Assembly: GCA_049318625.1 (NCBI GenBank)
Contig: JBMOGA010000043.1
Location: forward strand, 1-33,146
Origin: JBMOGA01 sp049318625
GTDB lineage: Bacteria > Pseudomonadota > Alphaproteobacteria > Rhizobiales > Hyphomicrobiaceae
Direction: 5' to 3'
DNA: 33,146 bases
Position numbers and translations under genes: made by a program. The notes below the pieces were generated by a model. The model was not told the DNA's origin and searched no databases. It saw only the letters and a program-made list of their open reading frames with translations. This document shows positions 24,691-32,120 of the stretch, one piece after another. Within the stretch, counting starts at the first letter, position 1. Every line of letters starts with the position of its first letter.

Positions 24691-25211
24691 CGCAGCGTGA
24701 GGCCCGGGACGGTGCCGACGAAGTCGAGCTTGCCGAGCTCGATGCCCGCGTGGCGCAGGATCGCGTAGGCGGTGGTGGCGTGGAAGTAGAAGTTCGGCAA
24801 TGCGAAATGCAGCAGGTAGGGTTCGCCCTTCATGACGACGGGCTTTCCGGCGATGCGGATCGTCACGTCGCGGGTTTCCGCGCCCTCGAAATCGGCGGGC
24901 TTCAGGCTCTTCACGAAGTCGATGGTGCGCGCGATGCGGGCCTTCAGCTCCGGAAACGACTGCTCATTGTCATCGTACACCGGCACCTCGACTCCGGCCA
25001 AACGCGCACAGGCGCCTTTCGCGAAATCGCTGGTGAGCTGGACCTGCCGGACAAAAGCGAACATGTCGGGAAACAGCCGCTGTTCCAGCAACACCTTCGG
25101 CTCGATCTTGCGTGCGCGGGCGTGCGCCTCAGCCTTGTCGAGAAGGCCGGACAGGGCCGTCAGCAACTGAATGAAAACGGGGGCGGAAGCGGCGTGCATG
25201 GAAAGCGGCAT
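24687..25211 (-). CDS. DUF1993 family protein
   Basis: The 174-aa soluble product shows the DUF1993 pattern: FIQLLTALSGLLDKAEAHA near the start, EQRLFPDMFAFVRQVQLTSDFAKGACARL (read in parts), the charged middle DDNEQSFPELKARI, and the C-terminal LPNFYFHATTAYAILRHAGIELGKLDF. The fold is DinB-like helical; the function is unknown. AAGGAG lies about 11 nt before ATG 25211. It is the first gene of the five-gene minus-strand unit and overlaps the phosphotransferase by 4 bp (ATGA). Confidence 0.9.
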   Translation of the reverse strand: MPLSMHAASAPVFIQLLTALSGLLDKAEAHARARKIEPKVLLEQRLFPDMFAFVRQVQLTSDFAKGACARLAGVEVPVYDDNEQSFPELKARIARTIDFVKSLKPADFEGAETRDVTIRIAGKPVVMKGEPYLLHFALPNFYFHATTAYAILRHAGIELGKLDFVGTVPGLTLR

Positions 25212-25260
25212 GGTCCGTCGGGCTCCTTGGTGGGGTGGGGGCGGCAGGACGGCAGACCGT

Positions 25261-25292
25261 CATGGACGGCGGCCTGGGTGCCGCCGTCCATG
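25261..25292 (-). terminator. Perfect 13-bp hairpin after the Bug-receptor gene
   Basis: CATGGACGGCGGC (25261-25273) and GCCGCCGTCCATG (25280-25292) form a perfect 13-bp stem with a 6-nt loop, 8 nt past the receptor stop on the minus strand and just upstream of the DUF1993 gene. It lacks a T-run, so it may act as a terminator or an mRNA-stabilising 3' end. Confidence 0.55.
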
Positions 25293-25300
25293 ATACACGA

Positions 25301-26305
25301 TTACTTCGCTTCCTGGGGCTTCACGCCGGCGCCGCCGAGCAGGGCCGCGTTCTGCTCGATGCCCGCCAAGAAGCGCTTCTTGTGCGCCTCGGGGGTCTGC
25401 TCGGCCGGCGGGAAGGCGACGGTGCCCACGGCGGCGAACTTGTCGGTCACCGACTTGTCGGCGAGCGCCTTCTGGATGGCGTCGGAGAGCTTGGCGATGA
25501 CGTCCTTCGGCGTTCCGGGCGGCACGTAGACGCCGTGCCAGACGGTCATCTGCAACTTCTCGAACTTCGACTCGACGGAATGGGGCACGTCCTTGATGCT
25601 GTCGATGCGCTGATCGTCCAACACCATGAAGGCGCGGATCGTGCCGCCGGCGATCTGCGGCACCGCGTTGGTCGACTGGTCGCACATCGCGTCGATCTGG
25701 CCGGCGACGAGGTCGTTCATGGCCGGGCCGGTGCCGCGGTAGGCGACGAACGACAGCTTGGTGCCGAGGAAGCTCTGCAGCAGCAGACCGCAGACGTGCG
25801 AATTGGAGCCGACGCCGGCGTGGCCGAGCGTGACCTTGTCGGCGTTCTTCTTGAGGTGGTCGAACAGCTCGGCCGGGGTCTTCATCTCGAGCTGCTTCTT
25901 GCCGAGCATGATCATCGGACCGGAATTGATGGCGCCCACCGGCTCGATCGACTTGGTGTCGAAACGCAGGTTGGAGTAGAGCGCGGGCGCGGCGGTGATG
26001 CCCGAATGATGGAGCAGGATCGTGTAGCCGTCCGGCGTCGCCTTCACCATGCGCTCGGTGCCGGCCGTGCCGCCGGCGCCGGCAACGTTCTCGACGACGA
26101 TCTGATGGCCGAACGTGCGGCCCATGTGGTCGGCCATGAGGCGGGCGACGGCGTCGGTCGGACCGCCAGCGGCGAACGGAACGATCATGGTGATCGGCTT
26201 GTTCGGATAGCCTTGGGCGTGCGCGGCGGCAGCACCGGCGAGGGCGAGAGCCAGGGTCATGGCCCGCAGCGCGGTCCGTCTCGTCGGAGTGTCGATTCCT
26301 TGCAT
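25301..26305 (-). CDS. Bug-family (TctC-like) periplasmic solute-binding protein
   Basis: The 334-aa product begins with a signal peptide (RRTALRAMTLALALAGAAAAHA, cleavage after ~30). The mature part opens with YPNKPITMIVPFAAGGPTDAVAR, the hallmark of Bug/TctC receptors, followed by VVENVAGAGGTAGTERMVKATPDGYT (in parts) and GHAGVGSNSHV, with the carboxylate-binding loops. Such receptors deliver carboxylates to tripartite tricarboxylate transporters. No TctA or TctB permease genes are in the window, so this is an orphan receptor or serves a distant transporter. The ATG at 26305 has GAGGAAACAG 2 nt upstream, better than the in-frame ATG at 26407. A hairpin ends the gene, so it is probably monocistronic. 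Confidence 0.93.
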   Translation of the reverse strand: MQGIDTPTRRTALRAMTLALALAGAAAAHAQGYPNKPITMIVPFAAGGPTDAVARLMADHMGRTFGHQIVVENVAGAGGTAGTERMVKATPDGYTILLHHSGITAAPALYSNLRFDTKSIEPVGAINSGPMIMLGKKQLEMKTPAELFDHLKKNADKVTLGHAGVGSNSHVCGLLLQSFLGTKLSFVAYRGTGPAMNDLVAGQIDAMCDQSTNAVPQIAGGTIRAFMVLDDQRIDSIKDVPHSVESKFEKLQMTVWHGVYVPPGTPKDVIAKLSDAIQKALADKSVTDKFAAVGTVAFPPAEQTPEAHKKRFLAGIEQNAALLGGAGVKPQEAK

Positions 26306-26426
26306 ATCTGTTTCCTCTGGTTGCGGTTCTTGTTCGGGTCGGCGCAGCCGCCGAGGTGCGGCACGTCGTCGATCCCCTTGCCTATTGGATCGAAGGGGCT
26401 TGCTCAAGGGTTTCGGGGACGCAGAT

Positions 26427-26449
26427 CAGCAGGCGGCGTGCGCCTTCTG
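26427..26449 (-). terminator. Imperfect hairpin downstream of the caspase-like gene
   Basis: CAGCAGGCG and CGCCTTCTG pair (eight pairs, one mismatch) around GCGTG, about 60 nt past the stop of the caspase-like gene on the minus strand. No T-run follows, so this is weak evidence. Confidence 0.25.
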
Positions 26450-26510
26450 CCCGATCGCCCGGCGAAGTTGTCCGCCGATAGCTCGCGGGTGGGGGCGCAA
26501 CGCCGATCGC

Positions 26511-29435
26511 CTACTTTTTCCTCGGCTTGTCTTCCGAGACGAGATCGACGATACGGTCCACGAACGCGCGCTTCTTGGCGGCGTCCTTCTCCTTGTCCTT
26601 CAGCGCTGCATCCCACTCGCGCTTGAAGATGTCGCGGGTCTTCTTGGTGAAGCCGAGGTCCTCGTCCTTGACCTTGCTTTCGGCCGCCTTGTGCTTGCAG
26701 CGGTAGCGGCGCTCCATCCAGTCGAACTGATCCTCCGTCGGAGGCCGGCTGCCGGCGCCATTCCAGATCAAGGCCCAATAGTTGTTGACCGCATAGACGT
26801 CCTTGCCCTCGACATCGCGGCATACGATCGGGCCGACGGCGCTGACGCGGACCCACCGCTTCTCGGACGGCTCGCCGAAGCGAAACTTGAGATCGTCGAG
26901 CTGATCGGCCGTGAAGAGGTCGGTGTTGTCGTTGCGGGTGCGTTGTCCGGACTGGTCGATCTCGATCAGCTCGAAGCTGGCTTCGGCCTCGATCTGCGGG
27001 TCTGCGTATTCGCTGGTCGGGTCGGCGGCGCGGACCTGGCGGATGGTGGCCCACAAAAGGTCGACGGCCTTGCCGGCGTCGCGGGGGATGACGTCGGAGG
27101 GGGCGTTGACCGGGAAACCTGTGCGGTACAGGCGGGCCAGCCGCAGGCCGGCGCCGGGGTTGCCGCGTGCGAAGGCCGATGCGTAGAGCCGGGCAACCTC
27201 GAGTGCGCCGCCGTCCGACTTGCCGTCGGTGCGCGGCCGGAACGGAATCTTGCCTTCGCGCAGCAGGTCGGCGATCCGCATCTGGGCGTCGATATCTCCA
27301 GCGTCGGCGGCCAAGCGCCAATAACGGCCGGCCGCCTCGCGCTGGGGCGCCGGCAATCCGTCGCCCCGGAACAGCATATTGGCCAGCCGCTTCTGGGCGC
27401 GGTTGTCGCCCGCCTCGGCGGCCCGGGCGTACCAGACAAGGGCGTCGGCGGCGCCGTCGTAGCTTGATTGATAGGTTTCGGCCAGCCGGTACATGGCCTC
27501 CCACGAGCCGCGCGAGGCCGCGGTGATCAGCAGTTCGATCGCCGCATTGCGGTTGTTGATCCGCTCCTGGCGAGCCCGTTCCCAATCGTCGGACAGGGCG
27601 ATGCCGCGCGACTCGCGCAGCAGCAAGGCCTTCTCGATCATGGCCGGAACGAAGCCACCTTCGGCGGCGCGCGACAGGTATTGGAACGCCTGGGCGTCGC
27701 GGCGGGCGACCGTCGGGGCGACGTCGGAGCGCGTGCCGCTGTCGAGGCTGGCAAGCTCGAGGGTCATGTCGCCGTTCTTGTAGGCCATGCCAAGATTGTA
27801 GAGTGCCAGAACGTGGCCGAGGTCGGCGCCGCGCTTCAACAGCTCGACGGTGAGGCGGCGGCTGGCCTGGGGCGAGCGGCGGGCCCCGCCGTCGCGGTAT
27901 TCGCCATTCTGATGCAGCAGCGCGAGGTCATTATAGGCGGCGGGATACCCCATCTCGACCGCTTCCGAGACATAGCGCGAAGCCTGCTCCAGAGCCTCGG
28001 TGTAGCCGAGGCCGCCGGCCCGCAGTGTAGCCAAGGCATAATAGACGCGCGAGAGATTGTATTTGAAGCGGGCGACGCGGCCGCGCTCCTTGACGGCGGT
28101 CTCGCAGCCGCTGATCGCGGTTTCGATGGCGGCCTGGACCTGCGCGCGCTCAGCGGCTTTGCCGAGCGAGCGGAGCACCGCCTGGTTGACGTCGATGCCG
28201 GCAACCCCCTGTGCGCGATTGGGATCGAACGGCGAGGATGCCATCCGCTCGCACTGCTGGATCGGATCGTTGATGTCGACCCGGGCGTCGCCCTGGCTTT
28301 GCGTTGTCGAGAGTGCGCCTGCACCGTGGCTCTCGAACCTCATCAGCAACTCGATCTGAGACGCCAGACCACAGGGCGCCAGCTCTCCGACTTTGCGCTC
28401 GAGGGTCTCGCGGCTGACACCGCCGGACTGCACGCCGAAGCGCAACTGCGCGAGTTCGCTCTGTGCCGTCGAGCAGCGCTCGCGGATCTCCTGCTCGGAC
28501 CCGGCCCTGCGGAAATAGAACGATGTGACGTCGCGTCCCTCGGTGTAGTGCGGGACCTGGCGCTGGCCGAGTTGCTGGATAGCCTGGTCGCGAACCTTGA
28601 ATTTCACCGAGCCGAACAACTGGTTGATCTCGACGTTGGGGACGCGGATCTCGTTAAGCAGCACGCTGGTGAACAGTGAGGTCTCGCGCTTCTCGGTGCC
28701 CTTGCCTTCCACGTAGATGCGGTCGGGGGCGTCGTAGGCGACCTCGCCGGGGCTTGCCGCATAGATGCGGAACGTGCCGTTGGGCGTGTCACGGTTCGCG
28801 CCGATGTTGCTCGGGACCGGTGCGAATCCCTTGCCCCCGGTGATGATGCTGCGGCAGGCGTCCGCGATCACGACGACGACGCTCGGCTTCTTCGATCCGA
28901 ACAGGTCCTCGATCTCCTTTTCGGACACCGCCACCTCGGTGATCCATTGCTGGTATTTTTTGGTGCGCTTCTCCTGCGTGTCGAGGTCGCGGGTGGCGCC
29001 AGCGCCGAGGTCCTTCAGATAGGTTTCCTGGCTCTTGGCACTGCCGAGCAGATAGAAATTGCCCTCCTCCGGGACCAGGAAGCCATGGCCCGAGAAGTAG
29101 AACAGCACCTCGTCATCGGCGCGCAGGCGCTCGGCGAAACGATTGAGCGCGGCCATGAAAGACGGCTTGTCCTTCACTTCCTCCTCGCGCATGACCTCGA
29201 CCCGATAGTCCAAGCCGCCGTCGCGCAGGACCTTGCCGACTTCCTCGGCGTCGGTGCGGGGAGCTTTCAGCTTGGTGATACCGGACTTGTAGTCGCTGAC
29301 GCCAACCACGAGGGCGTGGCGGGTTCGTGCCGCCGCCGGCTCGCAGTTCAGGATGGCCAGTAAAGATACCGCCAGGAACGGCAGCAAAAGACAGCTAGGC
29401 ACGACCGAAACAAAACGCCGGTACATCACGAACAC
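26511..29435 (-). CDS. Exported caspase-like (C14) protein with Sel1 repeats
   Basis: The 974-aa product starts with a signal peptide or anchor (CLLLPFLAVSLLAILN, ~15-30). A caspase-like domain (~38-310) follows, with ALVVGVSDY, the dyad His117 in FYFSGHGFL and Cys194 in IADACRS, so both catalytic residues are present. A linker (~385-480) holds an ASSPFDPNRAQGV block seen in Sel1-associated caspase proteins. Sel1/TPR-like helical repeats run ~485-775 (for example AAEAGDNRAQKRLANMLFRGDG and AADAGDIDAQMRIADLL), and a charged ~190-residue C-terminus ends in Lys-rich sequence. Bacterial orthocaspases cleave after basic residues; the substrate here is unknown. Start choices are GTG 29435, GTG 29429 or ATG 29426, none with a clear ribosome site. 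It follows the exported partner gene by 89 bp. Confidence 0.88.
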   Translation of the reverse strand: MFVMYRRFVSVVPSCLLLPFLAVSLLAILNCEPAAARTRHALVVGVSDYKSGITKLKAPRTDAEEVGKVLRDGGLDYRVEVMREEEVKDKPSFMAALNRFAERLRADDEVLFYFSGHGFLVPEEGNFYLLGSAKSQETYLKDLGAGATRDLDTQEKRTKKYQQWITEVAVSEKEIEDLFGSKKPSVVVVIADACRSIITGGKGFAPVPSNIGANRDTPNGTFRIYAASPGEVAYDAPDRIYVEGKGTEKRETSLFTSVLLNEIRVPNVEINQLFGSVKFKVRDQAIQQLGQRQVPHYTEGRDVTSFYFRRAGSEQEIRERCSTAQSELAQLRFGVQSGGVSRETLERKVGELAPCGLASQIELLMRFESHGAGALSTTQSQGDARVDINDPIQQCERMASSPFDPNRAQGVAGIDVNQAVLRSLGKAAERAQVQAAIETAISGCETAVKERGRVARFKYNLSRVYYALATLRAGGLGYTEALEQASRYVSEAVEMGYPAAYNDLALLHQNGEYRDGGARRSPQASRRLTVELLKRGADLGHVLALYNLGMAYKNGDMTLELASLDSGTRSDVAPTVARRDAQAFQYLSRAAEGGFVPAMIEKALLLRESRGIALSDDWERARQERINNRNAAIELLITAASRGSWEAMYRLAETYQSSYDGAADALVWYARAAEAGDNRAQKRLANMLFRGDGLPAPQREAAGRYWRLAADAGDIDAQMRIADLLREGKIPFRPRTDGKSDGGALEVARLYASAFARGNPGAGLRLARLYRTGFPVNAPSDVIPRDAGKAVDLLWATIRQVRAADPTSEYADPQIEAEASFELIEIDQSGQRTRNDNTDLFTADQLDDLKFRFGEPSEKRWVRVSAVGPIVCRDVEGKDVYAVNNYWALIWNGAGSRPPTEDQFDWMERRYRCKHKAAESKVKDEDLGFTKKTRDIFKREWDAALKDKEKDAAKKRAFVDRIVDLVSEDKPRKK

Positions 29436-29524
29436 CCGAACCTATTTCGACCCGCAGACTTTCGTGACACCTTCCGCCCAGCCTTGTGGAACGACCAGGC
29501 CTCAGCCAGCGGCGACGGATACGC

Positions 29525-30853
29525 CTACTGCTGCGTTGGAGTCGGCACGCCGTAGAGGTTACCGGCCGGGATGACCGGTTTCCACTGGCTCTCACCCAAC
29601 GAGCTGTCCCAACGCGCGGGCTTGGGCTCCAGACGACCATCCTTGGATTCGGTTGCAACCTGGGCCAGAACGGTGCGGCAGGTCTTGCCCGTATACTCGT
29701 GCATTCGCCGCCAGGCCTGCGGCAGTTCGAGCAGGGTCGTCGCCGATCCCGTCTCGACGGTCACCGGCTGAAGTGTGGGCTTTGCATCGTTGCGGTTGGG
29801 GGTCGGCGCCGTGCCGGTTCCCGTCGTCGATGCATCGATGATGCGGCCGGAGTTGCCGCCCCGAACGATGCCCAGATAATTCGACGAGATGCAGTCGTAG
29901 ACGGCGCGGCGGGCGCGGAACCGATAAAGGAAGTGCCGCTGCAGGCCGAGCGGATCGCTGGTGATCGACTGGTCGCCCTGGTGGGCGACGAACAGTTCGC
30001 GCGGGATCGACTCGATGGTCTCGGAGACGAGCCGCTCGTAATGGCCGTCGGCGCCCTGCGTCGACAGGCTGTCGGGCACCTGATCGCTGTGTTCGAAGAT
30101 GGTGCGGATGAACCGGTCGAAGCTGTAGCTGACACCGACGATCTCGGCGGTCTCGATCGCCTGAGAATAGACGCGCTTCGACGACTGCTCGAAGATGTTG
30201 CGCAAGTCGTCCTTGCTCGTGCCGCGCACACCCACGCCTTTGAAGTAGGCGCCGAGTTCGCGCTCGGATTCGCGGAGGATGCGGACCATCAACCGGTTGC
30301 GCGTCCACATCTCACCGGGCAGGCGCTCGAACTGGTTGAGGCGGCCGATCTCGAAGGCGCTCTCGACGAGGCGTTTGACCTCGCCTTCGGTCACCTGGTT
30401 GATGTTGAAGCTGACGTTGATCGCCGCGTCGCGGCCACCCTGCTTGGTCTTGAACTCGCGCCGCAGCGAGTCGATGAAGCTCGAGATGGCGCCGTCGACG
30501 TCGCGCTCGGCTTCCTGACGCTTGCTGCGCTCGCGCTCCTGCCATTCCTCGTTGGCGGCCGCATAGCTCTTGAGCTCCTGCGCCCGCTGCTCCGCCGTCT
30601 TTTTCGGCGCTGCCCTCTCGCCGCTCGAATCGCCGCCGGACGACTGGCGTTGCCCCTGCGGACGCTGTTGGCGCTGTTGTTGCGGGTTCTGCATCGCTTT
30701 CGCCGCTTCGTTCAGAAGCAGCAAGCCGGCGCCGACCCCGAGACCGATGCCGACGGCCTTGTTCTGCGCCGTTGCCGATGTCGCCGTGGTGGTGACGACG
30801 AGACAGGCGACGATCGACCAACACACATTTGTTCTGCTGAAATTGCCCAACAT
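29525..30853 (-). CDS. Exported protein of unknown function, paired with the caspase-like gene
   Basis: I do not recognise a family. The 442-aa product starts with a signal peptide (CWSIVACLVVTTTATSATA, cleavage near 29), then a glycine-zipper-like hydrophobic segment (VGIGLGVGAGLLLL, ~34-47) and a Gln/Ser/Gly-rich linker (~55-80). A charged coiled-coil-like stretch (~85-135) and a ~250-residue globular part follow. Only two Cys remain in the mature chain (321 and 392), a likely disulfide. The ATG at 30853 has GAGGG about 5 nt upstream, better than the in-frame ATG at 31003, which would run into the GntR gene. A candidate promoter lies 40 bp upstream. It is first in a two-gene unit with the caspase-like gene; it may be its substrate, anchor or regulator, which is inference. 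Confidence 0.82.
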   Translation of the reverse strand: MLGNFSRTNVCWSIVACLVVTTTATSATAQNKAVGIGLGVGAGLLLLNEAAKAMQNPQQQRQQRPQGQRQSSGGDSSGERAAPKKTAEQRAQELKSYAAANEEWQERERSKRQEAERDVDGAISSFIDSLRREFKTKQGGRDAAINVSFNINQVTEGEVKRLVESAFEIGRLNQFERLPGEMWTRNRLMVRILRESERELGAYFKGVGVRGTSKDDLRNIFEQSSKRVYSQAIETAEIVGVSYSFDRFIRTIFEHSDQVPDSLSTQGADGHYERLVSETIESIPRELFVAHQGDQSITSDPLGLQRHFLYRFRARRAVYDCISSNYLGIVRGGNSGRIIDASTTGTGTAPTPNRNDAKPTLQPVTVETGSATTLLELPQAWRRMHEYTGKTCRTVLAQVATESKDGRLEPKPARWDSSLGESQWKPVIPAGNLYGVPTPTQQ

Positions 30854-30890
30854 CGCAGCCCTCGCGCGATAGCAAAAAATAATGGTTATC

Positions 30891-30919
30891 AGTTTAGCTA
30901 AAGGCCCTGCCGAGGGCAA
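30891..30919 (-). promoter_or_regulatory. Candidate promoter for the exported protein/caspase-like operon
   Basis: On the minus strand TTGCCC (30914-30919) and TAAACT (30891-30896) are separated by exactly 17 bp, each matching four of six sigma-70 consensus bases. The A/T-rich downstream stretch and ~30-nt leader to the 30853 start fit. Confidence 0.35.
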
Positions 30920-30954
30920 CGTCGAAACCGGCCAAGCGTCGGGACCTGCTCCCC

Positions 30955-30975
30955 GTGACGGATGCCCTTCGTCAC
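30955..30975 (-). terminator. Hairpin over the GntR stop codon
   Basis: GTGACGGA (30955-30962) and TTCGTCAC (30968-30975) pair with one G·T wobble around a 5-nt loop, overlapping the GntR stop. No T-run follows. It could separate the GntR transcript from the next operon. Confidence 0.35.
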
Positions 30976-31697
30976 CCGACTCTTGCCAGATAGTATCCAT
31001 CACCGATGTGACAGCGGCTGACGCGCCATTCGATCGGCCGGTCGTCGAGCGCGAAGGTCGTGCGGTCGATGCACAGCAGCGGCGCCCCCGCCATGACGCC
31101 GAGCGCCTCGGCCGCCGTCGCGTCGGCGGCGTCGGCGGTCAACCGCTCCTCGGCGCGGGCGACGGTAATGCCATAGGCGCGCTGGAAAAAATCATAGAGC
31201 GTGTTGGGCAGAGGATCGACGCGGTCGAGATCCGGAAAGAGGTCGGCCGGGATCGAGATCGTCTCCAGCATGAACGGGCGGTCGTCGCGCGTGCGCAATC
31301 GATGAATGCGGATCACGCTCGCCGTGCGCGGCAGGCGCAGCCGCTCGGCTTCCGCCGCACTGGCCCGCGCCCGTGTCACGACCACGTCGCGGCTGTCGGG
31401 AAGAATGCGGACACCTTGCGCGTTGTAGATGTGGAAAAAACGAAACAGCACGTCGGCCGCCGTCTGCGCGCGAACGAAGGTGCCGCGTCCCGGGGAGCGC
31501 ACCAGCAGTTGCTCGGCGGTCAGGGCATCGAGGGCCTTGCGCACGGTTCCCTGGCTGACGCCGAGTTCGTGGGCGAGGGCGAATTCATTGGGCAGCGCCG
31601 AGCCGGGTTTGAGGGCGCCCGAACGGATGCGCTCGCGCAGGATTTCCCGGACTTGGGCGTAGAGAGGCTTTACATCCAGTGCCATGCGGTCCGTCAT
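30972..31697 (-). CDS. GntR-family transcriptional regulator with UTRA ligand domain
   Basis: The ~241-aa product has an N-terminal winged helix-turn-helix (~8-77: PLYAQVREILRERIRSGAL, LPNEFALAHELGVSQGTVRKAL, RSPGRGTFV) and a UTRA domain (~95-238: SVIRIHRLRTRDDRPFMLETISIP, DFFQRAYGITVARAEERL), placing it in the HutC/FarR subgroup. Such regulators release DNA on binding a small substrate or product. Starts at ATG 31697 and ATG 31685 are both weak in ribosome sites; a longer in-frame start at 31817 would overlap the divergent gene. It is divergent from the UxaA-type lyase genes with a perfect palindrome between, so it most likely represses them and itself, with a sugar-acid-like or sulfonate ligand. 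Confidence 0.92.
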   Translation of the reverse strand: MTDRMALDVKPLYAQVREILRERIRSGALKPGSALPNEFALAHELGVSQGTVRKALDALTAEQLLVRSPGRGTFVRAQTAADVLFRFFHIYNAQGVRILPDSRDVVVTRARASAAEAERLRLPRTASVIRIHRLRTRDDRPFMLETISIPADLFPDLDRVDPLPNTLYDFFQRAYGITVARAEERLTADAADATAAEALGVMAGAPLLCIDRTTFALDDRPIEWRVSRCHIGDGYYLARVG

Positions 31698-31727
31698 GTG
31701 CAGGGTCCAACCGAGGACATGGCCGGC

Positions 31728-31757
31728 TTGCGAGATCCCATCCTGATATCTTATATA
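31728..31757 (+). promoter_or_regulatory. Candidate promoter for the UxaA-type lyase genes
   Basis: TTGCGA (31728-31733) and TATATA (31752-31757) are spaced by 18 bp, each with four of six consensus matches. The -10 lies inside the 16-bp palindrome. The same A/T-rich core could give a -10 for the divergent GntR gene. Confidence 0.45.
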
Positions 31758-31762
31758 AGATA
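31747..31762. promoter_or_regulatory. Perfect 16-bp palindrome, likely GntR operator
   Basis: TATCTTATATAAGATA is identical to its reverse complement and is the most A/T-rich stretch of this GC-rich window. It lies between the divergent GntR and lyase genes and covers the predicted -10 element, so a bound repressor would block both promoters. GntR/UTRA regulators bind such dyads. Confidence 0.7.
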
Positions 31763-31809
31763 GATCAAGTGATCGGCAAATGTCCGCACGGACAACGGAG
31801 GCGACAGAG

Positions 31810-32100
31810 GTGTCCAATATTCCGCAGTTTCTCGTTCACAGCCCCAAGGACAACGTCGGCGTGATCGTCGTCGAGGACCTGAAGGCCGGCACCGCGATGC
31901 CGGGGGTCATCACCGAGAACGACACGACGGCGTCGTGCAAGGCCAACCACGACATCCCGATCGGTCACAAGGTCGCCCTCGTCGATCTGAAGGCCGGCGA
32001 TACCTTGATCAAATACGGCGAGGACATCGGACGCATGATCGCCGACGCCAAGCGCGGCGATCACGTGCACGTCCACAACATGAAGACGAAGCGCTGGTAA
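31810..32100 (+). CDS. UxaA-family lyase small subunit (SAF domain)
   Basis: The 96-aa product is a single SAF domain: FLVHSPKDNVGVIVVEDLKAG, then DIPIGHKVALVDLKAGD, IKYGEDIG and the C-terminal HVHVHNMKTKRW, a near-textbook match to small subunits of altronate/galactarate dehydratase-like enzymes and of (2R)-sulfolactate sulfo-lyase (SuyA). I chose the GTG at 31810 because GGAGG lies 8 nt upstream and the protein then has the usual length. The ATG at 31780 lacks a ribosome site and sits close to the predicted transcription start. The large subunit follows 20 bp downstream. The substrate, a sugar acid or a sulfonate, is not decided by sequence. Confidence 0.92.
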   Translation: MSNIPQFLVHSPKDNVGVIVVEDLKAGTAMPGVITENDTTASCKANHDIPIGHKVALVDLKAGDTLIKYGEDIGRMIADAKRGDHVHVHNMKTKRW

Positions 32101-32120
32101 GCGAAGGGATCTCCAGAACC

